Below, piece by piece: positions 51,760-60,007 of a stretch of DNA of 64,000 bases. This DNA is from Cytophagaceae bacterium UBA7467. Lineage in GTDB: Bacteria > Bacteroidota > Bacteroidia > Cytophagales > Spirosomataceae. Location of the stretch: positions 13,707 to 77,706 of the forward strand of contig DLPD01000025.1 of NCBI GenBank assembly GCA_002479785.1. The letters are read 5' to 3'. Each line of letters opens with the position of its first letter. Position 1 is the stretch's first letter. A model generated the notes under the pieces. It did not search any database. It was not told where the DNA came from and saw nothing but the letters and a program-made list of their open reading frames with translations. The position numbers and the translations under genes were made by a program.

Positions 51760-54700
51760 ATGGAGGACAAGCAGGCCCTGATTAAAACATTAGATTCTCT
51801 GAAGCTTTTTGGCATCATTATGGCGCTTGATGGCACCATCACGCATGCAAATGCCTACACGCACCAGTTACTAGGCTATAAGCCGGGAGAATTAAATGGT
51901 CGGGACTTTTTTACTTCCCTTGTTCCAGATGGCGAAAGTGAACTACGTAGAACCTCTTTTGATAAAGCCATTCAGACTGGGGGGCTTTTTGAAGAGAGAG
52001 AACGGAATTACAAAACGAAATCAGGGGCCATCAAATGGGTAGAAGTAGCTTCTACCGTAGTCAGTGATAATTTCCTCAGCATTATAGGGGAGGACGTCAG
52101 TGAGAAGAAGAAAGTATCGGAAGCCCTATCACGTTCTAATGCCCAATTACAAGACTTAATTAACAATACCACCGACCTGATCCAAATTACCGGTGTGACG
52201 GGTCGTTTCCTTTTCGTTAATCGCGCTTGGTTGGAAACCATGGGTTACACGGAGGAAGAAGCTAAAGACTTAAAGATTCAGGACGTTCTTCACCCGGAGT
52301 TTGCGCATCAGACGCAAGCTCAATTTGATGCCTTAGCGAAAGGGGAGGAAATTCCAGAATTTACGGCTGTGTTTAGACGTAAAGATGGAAGACGTCTATA
52401 TGTTTCAGGTTCAGCAACCTGTCGTTTCGAGCGTGGTGTCCCTACGGCATATCGCTGTATTTTGCATAACTCGACTGCTAAAGTTCGGGCTGAGCGTGCA
52501 AATAAGCTATTCTCTTCCATTTCACAGGTAGCTATTAATTCATCGAATCTGGATGATTTATTTGTGAATATTCACAAGCAATTAGGTGAGGTGATCGATG
52601 TGAAGAATTTCTTCATTGCGCAATACGATCCAGGGAAGAGTTATATCTATTTCCCTTATTACATTGATGAATACTTTAATTCCCGGGTGCATTTTACAAA
52701 GCGTCGCTTAGGAAATGGATTAACAGAATATGCCTTGATGGCGAACAAACCACTCATTTTACACGACGACGATATCCATCAATTAGCCGCAGAAAAAAAG
52801 ATTTACCTCTATGGTGTGGTTCCCAAAGTGATGCTTTGTGTGCCCCTTCGTATTGGAGATCGGGTGACTGGTATAATTGGGGTTAAGTCCTATGAGCGTG
52901 CGAACAAGTACGAAAACCGAGATTTAGAATTATTAGACTTTATTTCAGGGCAAGTGGCGATTGCGATCTCTAGGAAGCAGGCAGAAGAGGCTTTGGCTAG
53001 AGAAACCGCGCGTTTGAATTCCATATTCGAAAGTTCCTCTCACTTGATGTGGTCCGTGAATAAGCGATTAATGCTGATGAGCTTTAACCATGACTATGCG
53101 GACTTGTTAGAGCAAGAACTAGGGATTACGCCTCAATTGAATTTCAGTTCGGAGACGATGGGATTCAAGATGATGGCTCCCGAGGAACGCAAAGTAATGG
53201 AGGAGCATTATAAACAAGCGTTTAGGGGTTCGAAGCAACACTTTGAATTGTGTTTGAAGAAAAAAGACGGTACCGTACGCTGGTTAGAGATTTATTTGAA
53301 TCCCATTTTGGATCAGGGTATGATCTCTGAAGTATCGGGTATTGCCCGAGATATCACGGATATTAAGAAGTACCAAACGGAACTGGTAGAAGCCCGAGAG
53401 CAAGCGGAGCACTCGCTTAAGGTGAAGGAACAGTTTTTGGCCAATATGTCGCACGAAATCCGTACTCCCATGAACGGGGTCATCGGAATGGTAGACTTAT
53501 TGTGCGATACGCCATTAGACGAAGATCAACGCGATTATTTACAAACAATACGTAAATCATCGGAGACGCTATTGCATATTTTGAATGATATACTTGATCT
53601 CGCGAAGATCGAAGCTGGTAAGATGGTGCTTCATCCGACTGACATACTTTTAGAAGATGTTTTCGATCGATTAATGGCCTTGTTTACCCCTTTAGCTCAC
53701 CAAAAAGGGAATAAAGTATCTTACACTCTAGACGATAATGTGCCTGCTTATGTGAAGGCAGATGAGACGCGTTTATTGCAGATCTTATCGAATTTAACTT
53801 CGAATGCATTGAAGTTTACGGAGAATGGCTCCGTTTCCATCACTGTGAAGCCTGTTTCGGTATCTTCCAATTCGACTGAACTAGAAGTGCGCGTAACGGA
53901 TACCGGAATCGGTATTAGTCCGTCTAATCTCCAAAAACTATTCAATGCCTTCCAACAAGTTGATAATTCTACTTCCAAGAATTATGGCGGCACCGGATTA
54001 GGATTAGCCATTTCTCGCGAATTCTGTAAGATGATGGATGGGGATATCGGGGTGGAGTCTGAGGAAGGAAAAGGAAGTACGTTTTGGTTTAGGATTAAAC
54101 TAGCGTTAGGGGATTCGGCTTTAGCGGCCAAGACGAAGAAAGAGCAGAATCTTTCAATAGCGGGGACTTTACATGCCGTTCACGCACGCGTCTTGCTAGT
54201 GGATGATAACGCCACCAATCGCAAGGTGGCAAGTCAGATTTTGATGAAAGCGGGTTGTGAAGTATTGATGGCTTCTAGTGGCCAAGAAGCAATTAATGTG
54301 TTACAAAAAGACTCGAATTTTGATTTAGTGTTGATGGATATCCAGATGCCAGAAATGGATGGGATGGAGACTACTCGTCGACTGAAAGTATTAAATCTTG
54401 CCTCTTTACCGCCTATCGTGGCGATGACGGCCTACGCGATGAAAGAAGACCGAGAGCGCTTTTTGGCAGCTGGAATGGATGATTATTTAGCCAAACCAAT
54501 ACGGGCGCAGCAAATCATTGCGATGGTGTCGCGCTGGGTGTCTGAGGGACATGGCTCGGTAGAGGAGGCTTTAGTGAACACTGATTTTGTGGTGGATGAA
54601 GAAGTATTAGCTTCCCTTTCTGACGCGGTAGGAGGGGATCCTGCTTTCGTTCAAAGCATGTTAGAAGAGTTTATTGCGGAGGCTAAAGAACAAATCTCTG

Positions 54701-54927
54701 CTGCGATCTCAGCTCATTCAAGCGGAAACTGCAAAGGCGTTCAATCGGAGCTGCACACCTTGAAAGGGAATTCAGGAACTTTAGGAGCGGCGCAAGTGCA
54801 TTCAATTTGTGAAAAGATTGAATTGAAAGCAAAAGTTTGTGATTTCACTCAATTCGGCACCGAAATCATCGATCTGCAAATCGCTTTAAAGAATTTTGAA
54901 GATGCGATTAAAGCCAAATTCGTCTAA
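51760..54927 (+). CDS. Hybrid sensor histidine kinase: PAS-PAS-GAF-PAS-HisKA-HATPase-REC-HPt
   Basis: 1055 aa with no membrane helix, so a cytoplasmic sensor. Domains in order: PAS (about 12-115), PAS (125-245), GAF (260-410), PAS (415-545), HisKA with H565 in ANMSHEIRTPMNG, HATPase (NLTSNALKF, DTGIGIS, GGTGLGLAIS), receiver with D860 in LVLMDIQMPEMDG and HPt with H999 in LHTLKGNSGT. All four phosphorelay residues are present, so it can run a full His-Asp-His relay inside one chain, passing phosphate to an unknown response regulator that is not in this window. Signals may be redox, light or small ligands via PAS/GAF. Confidence 0.94.
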   Translation: MEDKQALIKTLDSLKLFGIIMALDGTITHANAYTHQLLGYKPGELNGRDFFTSLVPDGESELRRTSFDKAIQTGGLFEERERNYKTKSGAIKWVEVASTVVSDNFLSIIGEDVSEKKKVSEALSRSNAQLQDLINNTTDLIQITGVTGRFLFVNRAWLETMGYTEEEAKDLKIQDVLHPEFAHQTQAQFDALAKGEEIPEFTAVFRRKDGRRLYVSGSATCRFERGVPTAYRCILHNSTAKVRAERANKLFSSISQVAINSSNLDDLFVNIHKQLGEVIDVKNFFIAQYDPGKSYIYFPYYIDEYFNSRVHFTKRRLGNGLTEYALMANKPLILHDDDIHQLAAEKKIYLYGVVPKVMLCVPLRIGDRVTGIIGVKSYERANKYENRDLELLDFISGQVAIAISRKQAEEALARETARLNSIFESSSHLMWSVNKRLMLMSFNHDYADLLEQELGITPQLNFSSETMGFKMMAPEERKVMEEHYKQAFRGSKQHFELCLKKKDGTVRWLEIYLNPILDQGMISEVSGIARDITDIKKYQTELVEAREQAEHSLKVKEQFLANMSHEIRTPMNGVIGMVDLLCDTPLDEDQRDYLQTIRKSSETLLHILNDILDLAKIEAGKMVLHPTDILLEDVFDRLMALFTPLAHQKGNKVSYTLDDNVPAYVKADETRLLQILSNLTSNALKFTENGSVSITVKPVSVSSNSTELEVRVTDTGIGISPSNLQKLFNAFQQVDNSTSKNYGGTGLGLAISREFCKMMDGDIGVESEEGKGSTFWFRIKLALGDSALAAKTKKEQNLSIAGTLHAVHARVLLVDDNATNRKVASQILMKAGCEVLMASSGQEAINVLQKDSNFDLVLMDIQMPEMDGMETTRRLKVLNLASLPPIVAMTAYAMKEDRERFLAAGMDDYLAKPIRAQQIIAMVSRWVSEGHGSVEEALVNTDFVVDEEVLASLSDAVGGDPAFVQSMLEEFIAEAKEQISAAISAHSSGNCKGVQSELHTLKGNSGTLGAAQVHSICEKIELKAKVCDFTQFGTEIIDLQIALKNFEDAIKAKFV

Positions 54928-54957
54928 TATGCGCCATTTTGGCGTATTTTTCTTTTT
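54926..54957 (+). terminator. Terminator of the hybrid kinase gene
   Basis: ATGCGCCA, TTT, TGGCGTAT then a T-rich run. The stem has one G-T pair. It begins inside the stop codon region. The remainder of the gap to clpB (54958-55039) has no heat-shock-type signal I can name. Confidence 0.75.
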
Positions 54958-55039
54958 TGTTTCGTGAAATGTAGTGCCATTTTTTCCGATTTTATCGATT
55001 GGGTTTTTATTTGCTGGATAGGGGGAAAACCTAGCCGAT

Positions 55040-57640
55040 ATGAACCCGAATAATTACACTTCACAAGCTGGACTTATTATTCAGAACGCGATGGAAATCG
55101 CGAGCCAGAATGGCCAACAAGCCATTGAAACGGGGCATCTTTTGCAAGCCATCTTGCAAGACGATAGCCAAACATCCGCCTTTCTTTTAAATAAGAACGG
55201 CGTGTCTGTTCCACAAATTCAGGAGAAATTACAAAGCATTCTTTCGTCTTATCCGAAAGTTTCAGGCGCACAGCCCTATGCGAGCAATGCCTTGCAACAG
55301 GTTTTGACGAGAGCGGAGGCTTTGAAAGCTGAATTTGGCGATTCATATGTCAGCGTAGAGATTTTATTTCTCGCATTAATTGAATCTAAGGATGCTGTGG
55401 CTGACTTATTGAAGTCACTAAACATTACGAGTGCAAATTTTAAGAAATCCATCATCGAATTAAGAGGAAATAGAAAAGTGAACGATCCACACGCAGAAAG
55501 TACTTACCAGTCTTTGGAAAAATACGGTAAGAATTTAAATGAATTAGCCAAAGCCGGAAAAATCGACCCGGTGATTGGACGTGACGAAGAAATTCGCCGT
55601 GTCCTGCAGATTTTATCGCGTAGAACGAAGAATAACCCCATTCTGTTAGGAGAGCCGGGTGTAGGTAAAACCGCCATTGTGGAAGGTCTTGCTCAACGTA
55701 TCGTCTCTGGCGATGTTCCCGAAAACCTGAAATCCAAGATCGTGATGTCGCTTGACATGGGTCTTTTAGTGGCGGGAGCGAAGTACAAAGGTGAGTTTGA
55801 GGAACGTCTGAAGGCGGTCATCAAAGAGGTAACGGACTCTGACGGAGAAATCGTTTTATTCATCGATGAGATCCACACCTTAATAGGTGCGGGTGGTGGA
55901 GGCGAAGGGGCGATGGATGCGGCGAACTTGTTGAAACCAGCCTTAGCGCGGGGTGAACTGCACGCAATTGGTGCTACGACTTTGAAAGAGTACCAAAAAT
56001 ACATCGAGAAAGACAAAGCCCTCGAACGCCGTTTTCAAGCGGTTTTAGTGGAGGAGCCGGATGTGGCCGATGCGATTTCCATTCTTCGCGGTATCAAGGA
56101 TAAATATGAATTGCACCACGGCGTGCGTATTCAAGATGACGCTGTGATCGCGGCGGTAGAATTATCGAACCGCTATATTTCAGATCGTTTCTTGCCAGAT
56201 AAAGCGATCGATTTGATGGATGAAGCAGCTGCCAAAATGCGTCTTGAGATTGACTCCGTCCCAGAAGAAATCGATGACATACAGCGCAAAATTATGCAGC
56301 TGGAGATTGAACGTGAGGCCATTCGCAGAGAGAATAACAAAGAAAAAGAAACAATTTTATCCCGTGAATTAGCGGATTTATCGGAGAAAAGAGATGCGTT
56401 GAAGGCCAAATGGCAGTCAGAGAAATCCGTCCTAGATGCCGTTCGTGCCGAAAAAGAAACAATTGATCGCTTAAAACTTGAAGCAGAACAAGCCGAGCGT
56501 CAAGGCGATTATGGTAAGGTAGCCGAAATTCGCTACGGCCGTTTAGTAGAGTCGGAACAAAAATTAAAAGATATGCAGGCGCAGTCAGCAGGGGAGAACT
56601 CGATGTTACAGGAGGAAGTGACAGCTGAAAACGTAGCCGAAGTAGTGGCTAAATGGACTGGCATTCCTGTAAGCCGTATGTTGCAGACCGAAGTAGAGAA
56701 GCTATTGCATTTAGAAGATGAATTGCACAAACGCGTTGCTGGGCAGGATCAAGCCATCGAAATGGTTTCTGATGCGGTACGTCGTTCTCGTGCTGGATTA
56801 CAGGATCCTAAACGTCCAATCGGTTCCTTTATTTTCTTGGGAACGACGGGTGTGGGTAAAACGGAATTAGCCAAGACTTTGGCATCCTACCTATTCAACG
56901 ATGAAAATGCGATGATCCGCATCGATATGTCCGAATACCAAGAACGCCACGTCGTAAGTCGCTTAGTAGGAGCGCCTCCGGGATACGTGGGCTACGATGA
57001 AGGCGGTCAATTAACGGAAGCCGTGCGTCGCAAACCCTACTCGGTCGTGTTATTAGATGAGATCGAAAAGGCACATCCGGACGTTTGGAACATCTTATTA
57101 CAAGTATTAGACGAAGGACGATTAACGGATAACAAGGGTCGCACAGCGAACTTCAAAAACACGATTATCATTATGACGTCTAACATTGGCAGCCATTTGA
57201 TTCAAGAGAAAATGGCACAGATGGAAGGCTGGAACAATGCAATTGTGATGGAAGAGACTAAAGAAGAAGTGATGACACTCTTGAAACAAGTCGTTCGTCC
57301 TGAATTCTTAAATCGCGTTGATGAAGTGGTATTGTTCGAGCCATTGACCTTAGAACATGCGCGCAAAATTTTAGCGATCCAATTCAAAGAGGTACAGAAG
57401 CGTTTAGCCGAACAAAATATTACGTTAGAAGCCTCCGAAGAGGCTTTGAACAAACTCGCAACAGATGGATATGATCCTAATTATGGAGGTCGCCCAATGA
57501 AACGTGTGCTTCAAAAAGCGGTGTTAAATGAATTGTCTAAGGCGATATTATCTGGCAAGATTCAGAAAGATTCTGCGGTGATGATGGAGCTGGATGAGAA
57601 AGGTGAGTTGACTTTTGAGAATATTATTTTAGAAATTTGA
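55040..57640 (+). CDS. clpB: Protein disaggregase ClpB
   Basis: 866-aa AAA+ hexamer that pulls proteins out of aggregates with DnaK. N-domain (1-145), first AAA with Walker A GEPGVGKT (about 203-210) and DEIHTLIGAGGGGEGAMDAAN, the M-domain coiled coil (about 400-525, with long Glu/Lys/Arg heptads), second AAA with GTTGVGKT (about 604-611), DEIEKAHPDV and GRPMKRVLQ. Full length. Its 3' end lies in a 16-bp palindrome that contains the TGA stop, followed by a class 2 heptad array and a terminator. Monocistronic. Confidence 0.98.
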   Translation: MNPNNYTSQAGLIIQNAMEIASQNGQQAIETGHLLQAILQDDSQTSAFLLNKNGVSVPQIQEKLQSILSSYPKVSGAQPYASNALQQVLTRAEALKAEFGDSYVSVEILFLALIESKDAVADLLKSLNITSANFKKSIIELRGNRKVNDPHAESTYQSLEKYGKNLNELAKAGKIDPVIGRDEEIRRVLQILSRRTKNNPILLGEPGVGKTAIVEGLAQRIVSGDVPENLKSKIVMSLDMGLLVAGAKYKGEFEERLKAVIKEVTDSDGEIVLFIDEIHTLIGAGGGGEGAMDAANLLKPALARGELHAIGATTLKEYQKYIEKDKALERRFQAVLVEEPDVADAISILRGIKDKYELHHGVRIQDDAVIAAVELSNRYISDRFLPDKAIDLMDEAAAKMRLEIDSVPEEIDDIQRKIMQLEIEREAIRRENNKEKETILSRELADLSEKRDALKAKWQSEKSVLDAVRAEKETIDRLKLEAEQAERQGDYGKVAEIRYGRLVESEQKLKDMQAQSAGENSMLQEEVTAENVAEVVAKWTGIPVSRMLQTEVEKLLHLEDELHKRVAGQDQAIEMVSDAVRRSRAGLQDPKRPIGSFIFLGTTGVGKTELAKTLASYLFNDENAMIRIDMSEYQERHVVSRLVGAPPGYVGYDEGGQLTEAVRRKPYSVVLLDEIEKAHPDVWNILLQVLDEGRLTDNKGRTANFKNTIIIMTSNIGSHLIQEKMAQMEGWNNAIVMEETKEEVMTLLKQVVRPEFLNRVDEVVLFEPLTLEHARKILAIQFKEVQKRLAEQNITLEASEEALNKLATDGYDPNYGGRPMKRVLQKAVLNELSKAILSGKIQKDSAVMMELDEKGELTFENIILEI

Positions 57641-57658
57641 ATTTCAAATTTCTAAAAT
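57626..57658. repeat. Perfect 16-bp palindrome spanning the clpB stop codon
   Basis: ATTTTAGAAATTTGAA (57626-57641), one T, TTCAAATTTCTAAAAT (57643-57658). The TGA stop (57638-57640) and the last four sense codons are in the left arm. The same arrangement is seen at DUF4835. Confidence 0.85.
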
Positions 57659-57659
57659 T

Positions 57660-57694
57660 CAAAGTACAAAGAGCAAAGTTCAAAGATCAAATTT
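57660..57694 (+). repeat. Heptad repeat array, class 2, after clpB
   Basis: Tandem 7-mers in the gene's direction: CAAAGTA, CAAAGAG, CAAAGTT, CAAAGAT, CAAATTT. It starts 19 nt after the stop, right after the palindrome, and ends 6 nt before the terminator. Confidence 0.88.
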
Positions 57695-57700
57695 GGTGTC

Positions 57701-57726
57701 AAAAAAGCGGCAATTGCCGCTTTTTT
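57701..57726 (+). terminator. Intrinsic terminator of clpB
   Basis: AAAAAA, GCGGC, loop AATT, GCCGC, TTTTTT. Symmetric, so usable from both sides, though the facing gene has its own array and hairpins first. Confidence 0.92.
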
Positions 57727-57744
57727 GATGTTTAAAGGATGTTG

Positions 57745-57799
57745 GCTGCTTCGCAGCTTAGTCTAAGAAAAAATTTCTGAAATCATCCCCGCAGGGGAT
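57745..57799. repeat. Cluster of triloop hairpins between clpB and the aldehyde dehydrogenase gene
   Basis: GCTGC-TTC-GCAGC (57745-57757) and ATCCCC-GCA-GGGGAT (57785-57799), with AGAAA-AAA-TTTCT between them. All have 3-nt loops. They lie downstream of both convergent genes. Confidence 0.6.
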
Positions 57800-57809
57800 T
57801 CCACCGTTA

Positions 57810-57830
57810 TTCTTTGTGCTCTATGCTTTA
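57810..57830 (-). repeat. Heptad repeat array, class 1, overlapping the aldehyde dehydrogenase stop
   Basis: Three 7-mers on the minus strand: TAAAGCA, TAGAGCA, CAAAGAA. The first supplies the TAA stop codon (57828-57830) of the gene. Confidence 0.8.
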
Positions 57831-59186
57831 TAATCTGTTTTGCAAGCAAACCATCCTCGTAAACCGGTAAATCGCTTGCGTCCCCACACTCGTACTCCTC
57901 GAATCCGTTGTTGCCGGGAATGGGCCACCGTGTACCATTGCGCCAGAAACTTCTACACCAGTTGGGAATCCATTGAATAATAGACGGCCTACTTTTTGTA
58001 GTAGGGTATCAACAAGTTCATCTGAAATTTCGGATTTAGTTCCGTGAATTGTTCCCGTTAATTGTCCGTCCAGTGATTCAATAAATGTCAGCATTTCTGC
58101 TTCATTTTCTACTAAAATAGCCACCGTACAAGGTCCAAAAACTTCTTCTAAAATCACATGGTTAGCAGAAGCCGCATCTGCCACAAACAATGCAGGGGAG
58201 GGTAGTTCGCCTGAGGTTAATTTTCTCGCGTGTTTTGAAAGGTTCGAAACGCCATTGGCGTAAGCGGATGCAATTCCAGGCGTTAAAAAAGTACCCAAGG
58301 GTAATTTATCTAATTCCGCCGCCAGCAAATCTAGGAATGCAGCATCTTTCTTCTGCAAGATGAGTAAACCTGGATTCGTACAGAATTGTCCTACTCCTAA
58401 GCAAACTGAGCCAGCCAAGCCAGCGGCTAGTGCGGATGGGTTTTCGGCTATTTTGTTTGATAATAATACCACTGGATTCACGCTGCCCATTTCCGCATAA
58501 ACGGGAATGGGATGGGCTCTCCGAACAGCCAGGTCATAAAGGGCTTTTCCTCCACGGAATGACCCTGTGAAACCTACTGCTTTTATGTCAGGATGCTGTA
58601 CTAAATGAGATCCTACTTCGTATGATGAACCGTGAATCAAGGCGAAAACCCCGTCAGGTAAACCACAAGATGAAACCGCCTTGGATATGGCGGAGCCTAC
58701 TAATTCACCCGTTTTAGGATGTGCAGGATGGGCCTTGAATACGACGGGGCAACCCGCCGCTAGGGCAGAAATCGTATCGCCACCAGCCACAGAAAAGGCT
58801 AGAGGGAAGTTGCTTGCTCCGAAAACAGCCACAGGACCTAAGGGGATTTGGGTTTGAAATAAATCCGGTTTGGGTAATGGTGCACGATCTGGCTGAGCTG
58901 GATCGTGGATTTCTTTTTTCCATGTTGGTTTAGAGATGAAGTCTGCGAAGGCTTGGATTTGACCCGTTGTTCGACCTCGTTCCCCCGTAATTCTAGCTTC
59001 AGGAAGATGAGATTCAGCGCAGGCGCTTTGGATTAATTCATCACCTATTGCCATGATTTCTCGTGAGATGGCTTCTAAAAAGGCCGCGCGATCTGCATCC
59101 GAAAGGCGGCGATATATAGGGAATGCGGCTTTAGCGGCGGCAACGGCTGAGTCAATTTCGGGTAGAGTAGCGTCTGAATAATTCAT
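57828..59186 (-). CDS. Aldehyde dehydrogenase, 2-oxoglutarate-semialdehyde type, short at both ends
   Basis: 452 aa. Catalytic Cys269 in VGQFCTNPG, general-base Glu in YAEMGSVNPVV, and cofactor region VFGASNFPLAFSVAGGDTISALAAGCPVVFKAHPAHP. The phrases FRGGKALYDLA and VHGGPFPATTDSRSTSVG point to the ketoglutarate-semialdehyde dehydrogenase group, which as I recall is around 500-525 aa. Here the first two dozen or so residues are missing, and the end RFTRMVCLQNRL stops early, with the stop codon supplied by a repeat array. Catalytic parts are whole. Coupled by TAATG to an FAH-family dehydratase, so it likely oxidises that enzyme's product to 2-oxoglutarate. Confidence 0.87.
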   Translation of the reverse strand: MNYSDATLPEIDSAVAAAKAAFPIYRRLSDADRAAFLEAISREIMAIGDELIQSACAESHLPEARITGERGRTTGQIQAFADFISKPTWKKEIHDPAQPDRAPLPKPDLFQTQIPLGPVAVFGASNFPLAFSVAGGDTISALAAGCPVVFKAHPAHPKTGELVGSAISKAVSSCGLPDGVFALIHGSSYEVGSHLVQHPDIKAVGFTGSFRGGKALYDLAVRRAHPIPVYAEMGSVNPVVLLSNKIAENPSALAAGLAGSVCLGVGQFCTNPGLLILQKKDAAFLDLLAAELDKLPLGTFLTPGIASAYANGVSNLSKHARKLTSGELPSPALFVADAASANHVILEEVFGPCTVAILVENEAEMLTFIESLDGQLTGTIHGTKSEISDELVDTLLQKVGRLLFNGFPTGVEVSGAMVHGGPFPATTDSRSTSVGTQAIYRFTRMVCLQNRL

Positions 59187-60007
59187 TAGGCAACAGTTTG
59201 AATAAGGGTTCCAATAGGTTCAATCGTAATGTGGACGCTATCTCCAGATTGCAAGGTAAACGGCGGATCAGGGACGATGCAGGTGCCCGTCATCAAATAA
59301 ACACCTGATGGAAAGGACATTTCGCGGGTTAAATAATCCACTAATTCAGCATGTGAGCGCTTCATTTGGGAGATTTCTGTCTCGCCTTGGAAAACGCTTT
59401 CGCCGTTTCGTATGATTTCCATCGAGATGCTGGTGGTGGGTTCTAACGGTTTTTCAGTCACTAATAAGCAAGGTCCCAGGCCAGCGGCTGCGTCATAGAC
59501 TTTGGCCTGCGGTAAATACAAGGGGTTTTCGCCCTCGATGTCTCTAGAACTCATATCGTTTCCGATGCTGTAGCCAGCTAATTCGCCGTGCTTATTGATA
59601 AAAAGTGTCAATTCTGGTTCTGGCACATTCCAAAAAGAATCCTTCCGAATCCGCACCTTTCCACCGGGTCCTACGGAGCGTAAGCGATTACCTTTGTAGA
59701 ATATCTCAGGACGCTCTGCGTCGTATACTTTGTCGTAAAAAGTGTCTCCACCGGATTCTTTTGACTCTTCCATGCGTGCCACTTTGCTGCGCAAATAGGT
59801 CACGCCAGCCGCCCAAATTTCTTGCGAATCGATAGGGCAAAGTGGAGTTTCGATTTTGGCCTCCTTGAAATTTAGGGAATCACAATGCTGAAAAAGCTGG
59901 GGCTGATTAACAAATTCATCCCAATTTCCCGGAACGGCACATACCAGCCCTTGCTGATTCTGTACCTGAACTCCAGTAGGGGTTAAATAAATTTTATATG
60001 TTTTCAT
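59186..60007 (-). CDS. Fumarylacetoacetate hydrolase family protein, likely 2-keto-3-deoxy-sugar-acid dehydratase
   Basis: 273 aa. FAH-fold C-terminal domain with NVPEPELTLFINKHGELAGYSIGNDMSSRDIEGENPLYLPQAKVYD (about 125-170), and the metal-site Glu pair in PEPEL. The segment WAAGVTYLRSKVARMEES followed by YDKVYDAERPEIFYKGN resembles the 2-keto-3-deoxy-D-arabinonate dehydratase (KdaD) group more than true fumarylacetoacetase. Paired with a ketoglutarate-semialdehyde type dehydrogenase, this gives the last two steps of an oxidative pentose (Weimberg-type) route: dehydration, then oxidation to 2-oxoglutarate. Substrate is inferred. ATGA overlap with yigZ upstream. Confidence 0.83.
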   Translation of the reverse strand: MKTYKIYLTPTGVQVQNQQGLVCAVPGNWDEFVNQPQLFQHCDSLNFKEAKIETPLCPIDSQEIWAAGVTYLRSKVARMEESKESGGDTFYDKVYDAERPEIFYKGNRLRSVGPGGKVRIRKDSFWNVPEPELTLFINKHGELAGYSIGNDMSSRDIEGENPLYLPQAKVYDAAAGLGPCLLVTEKPLEPTTSISMEIIRNGESVFQGETEISQMKRSHAELVDYLTREMSFPSGVYLMTGTCIVPDPPFTLQSGDSVHITIEPIGTLIQTVA

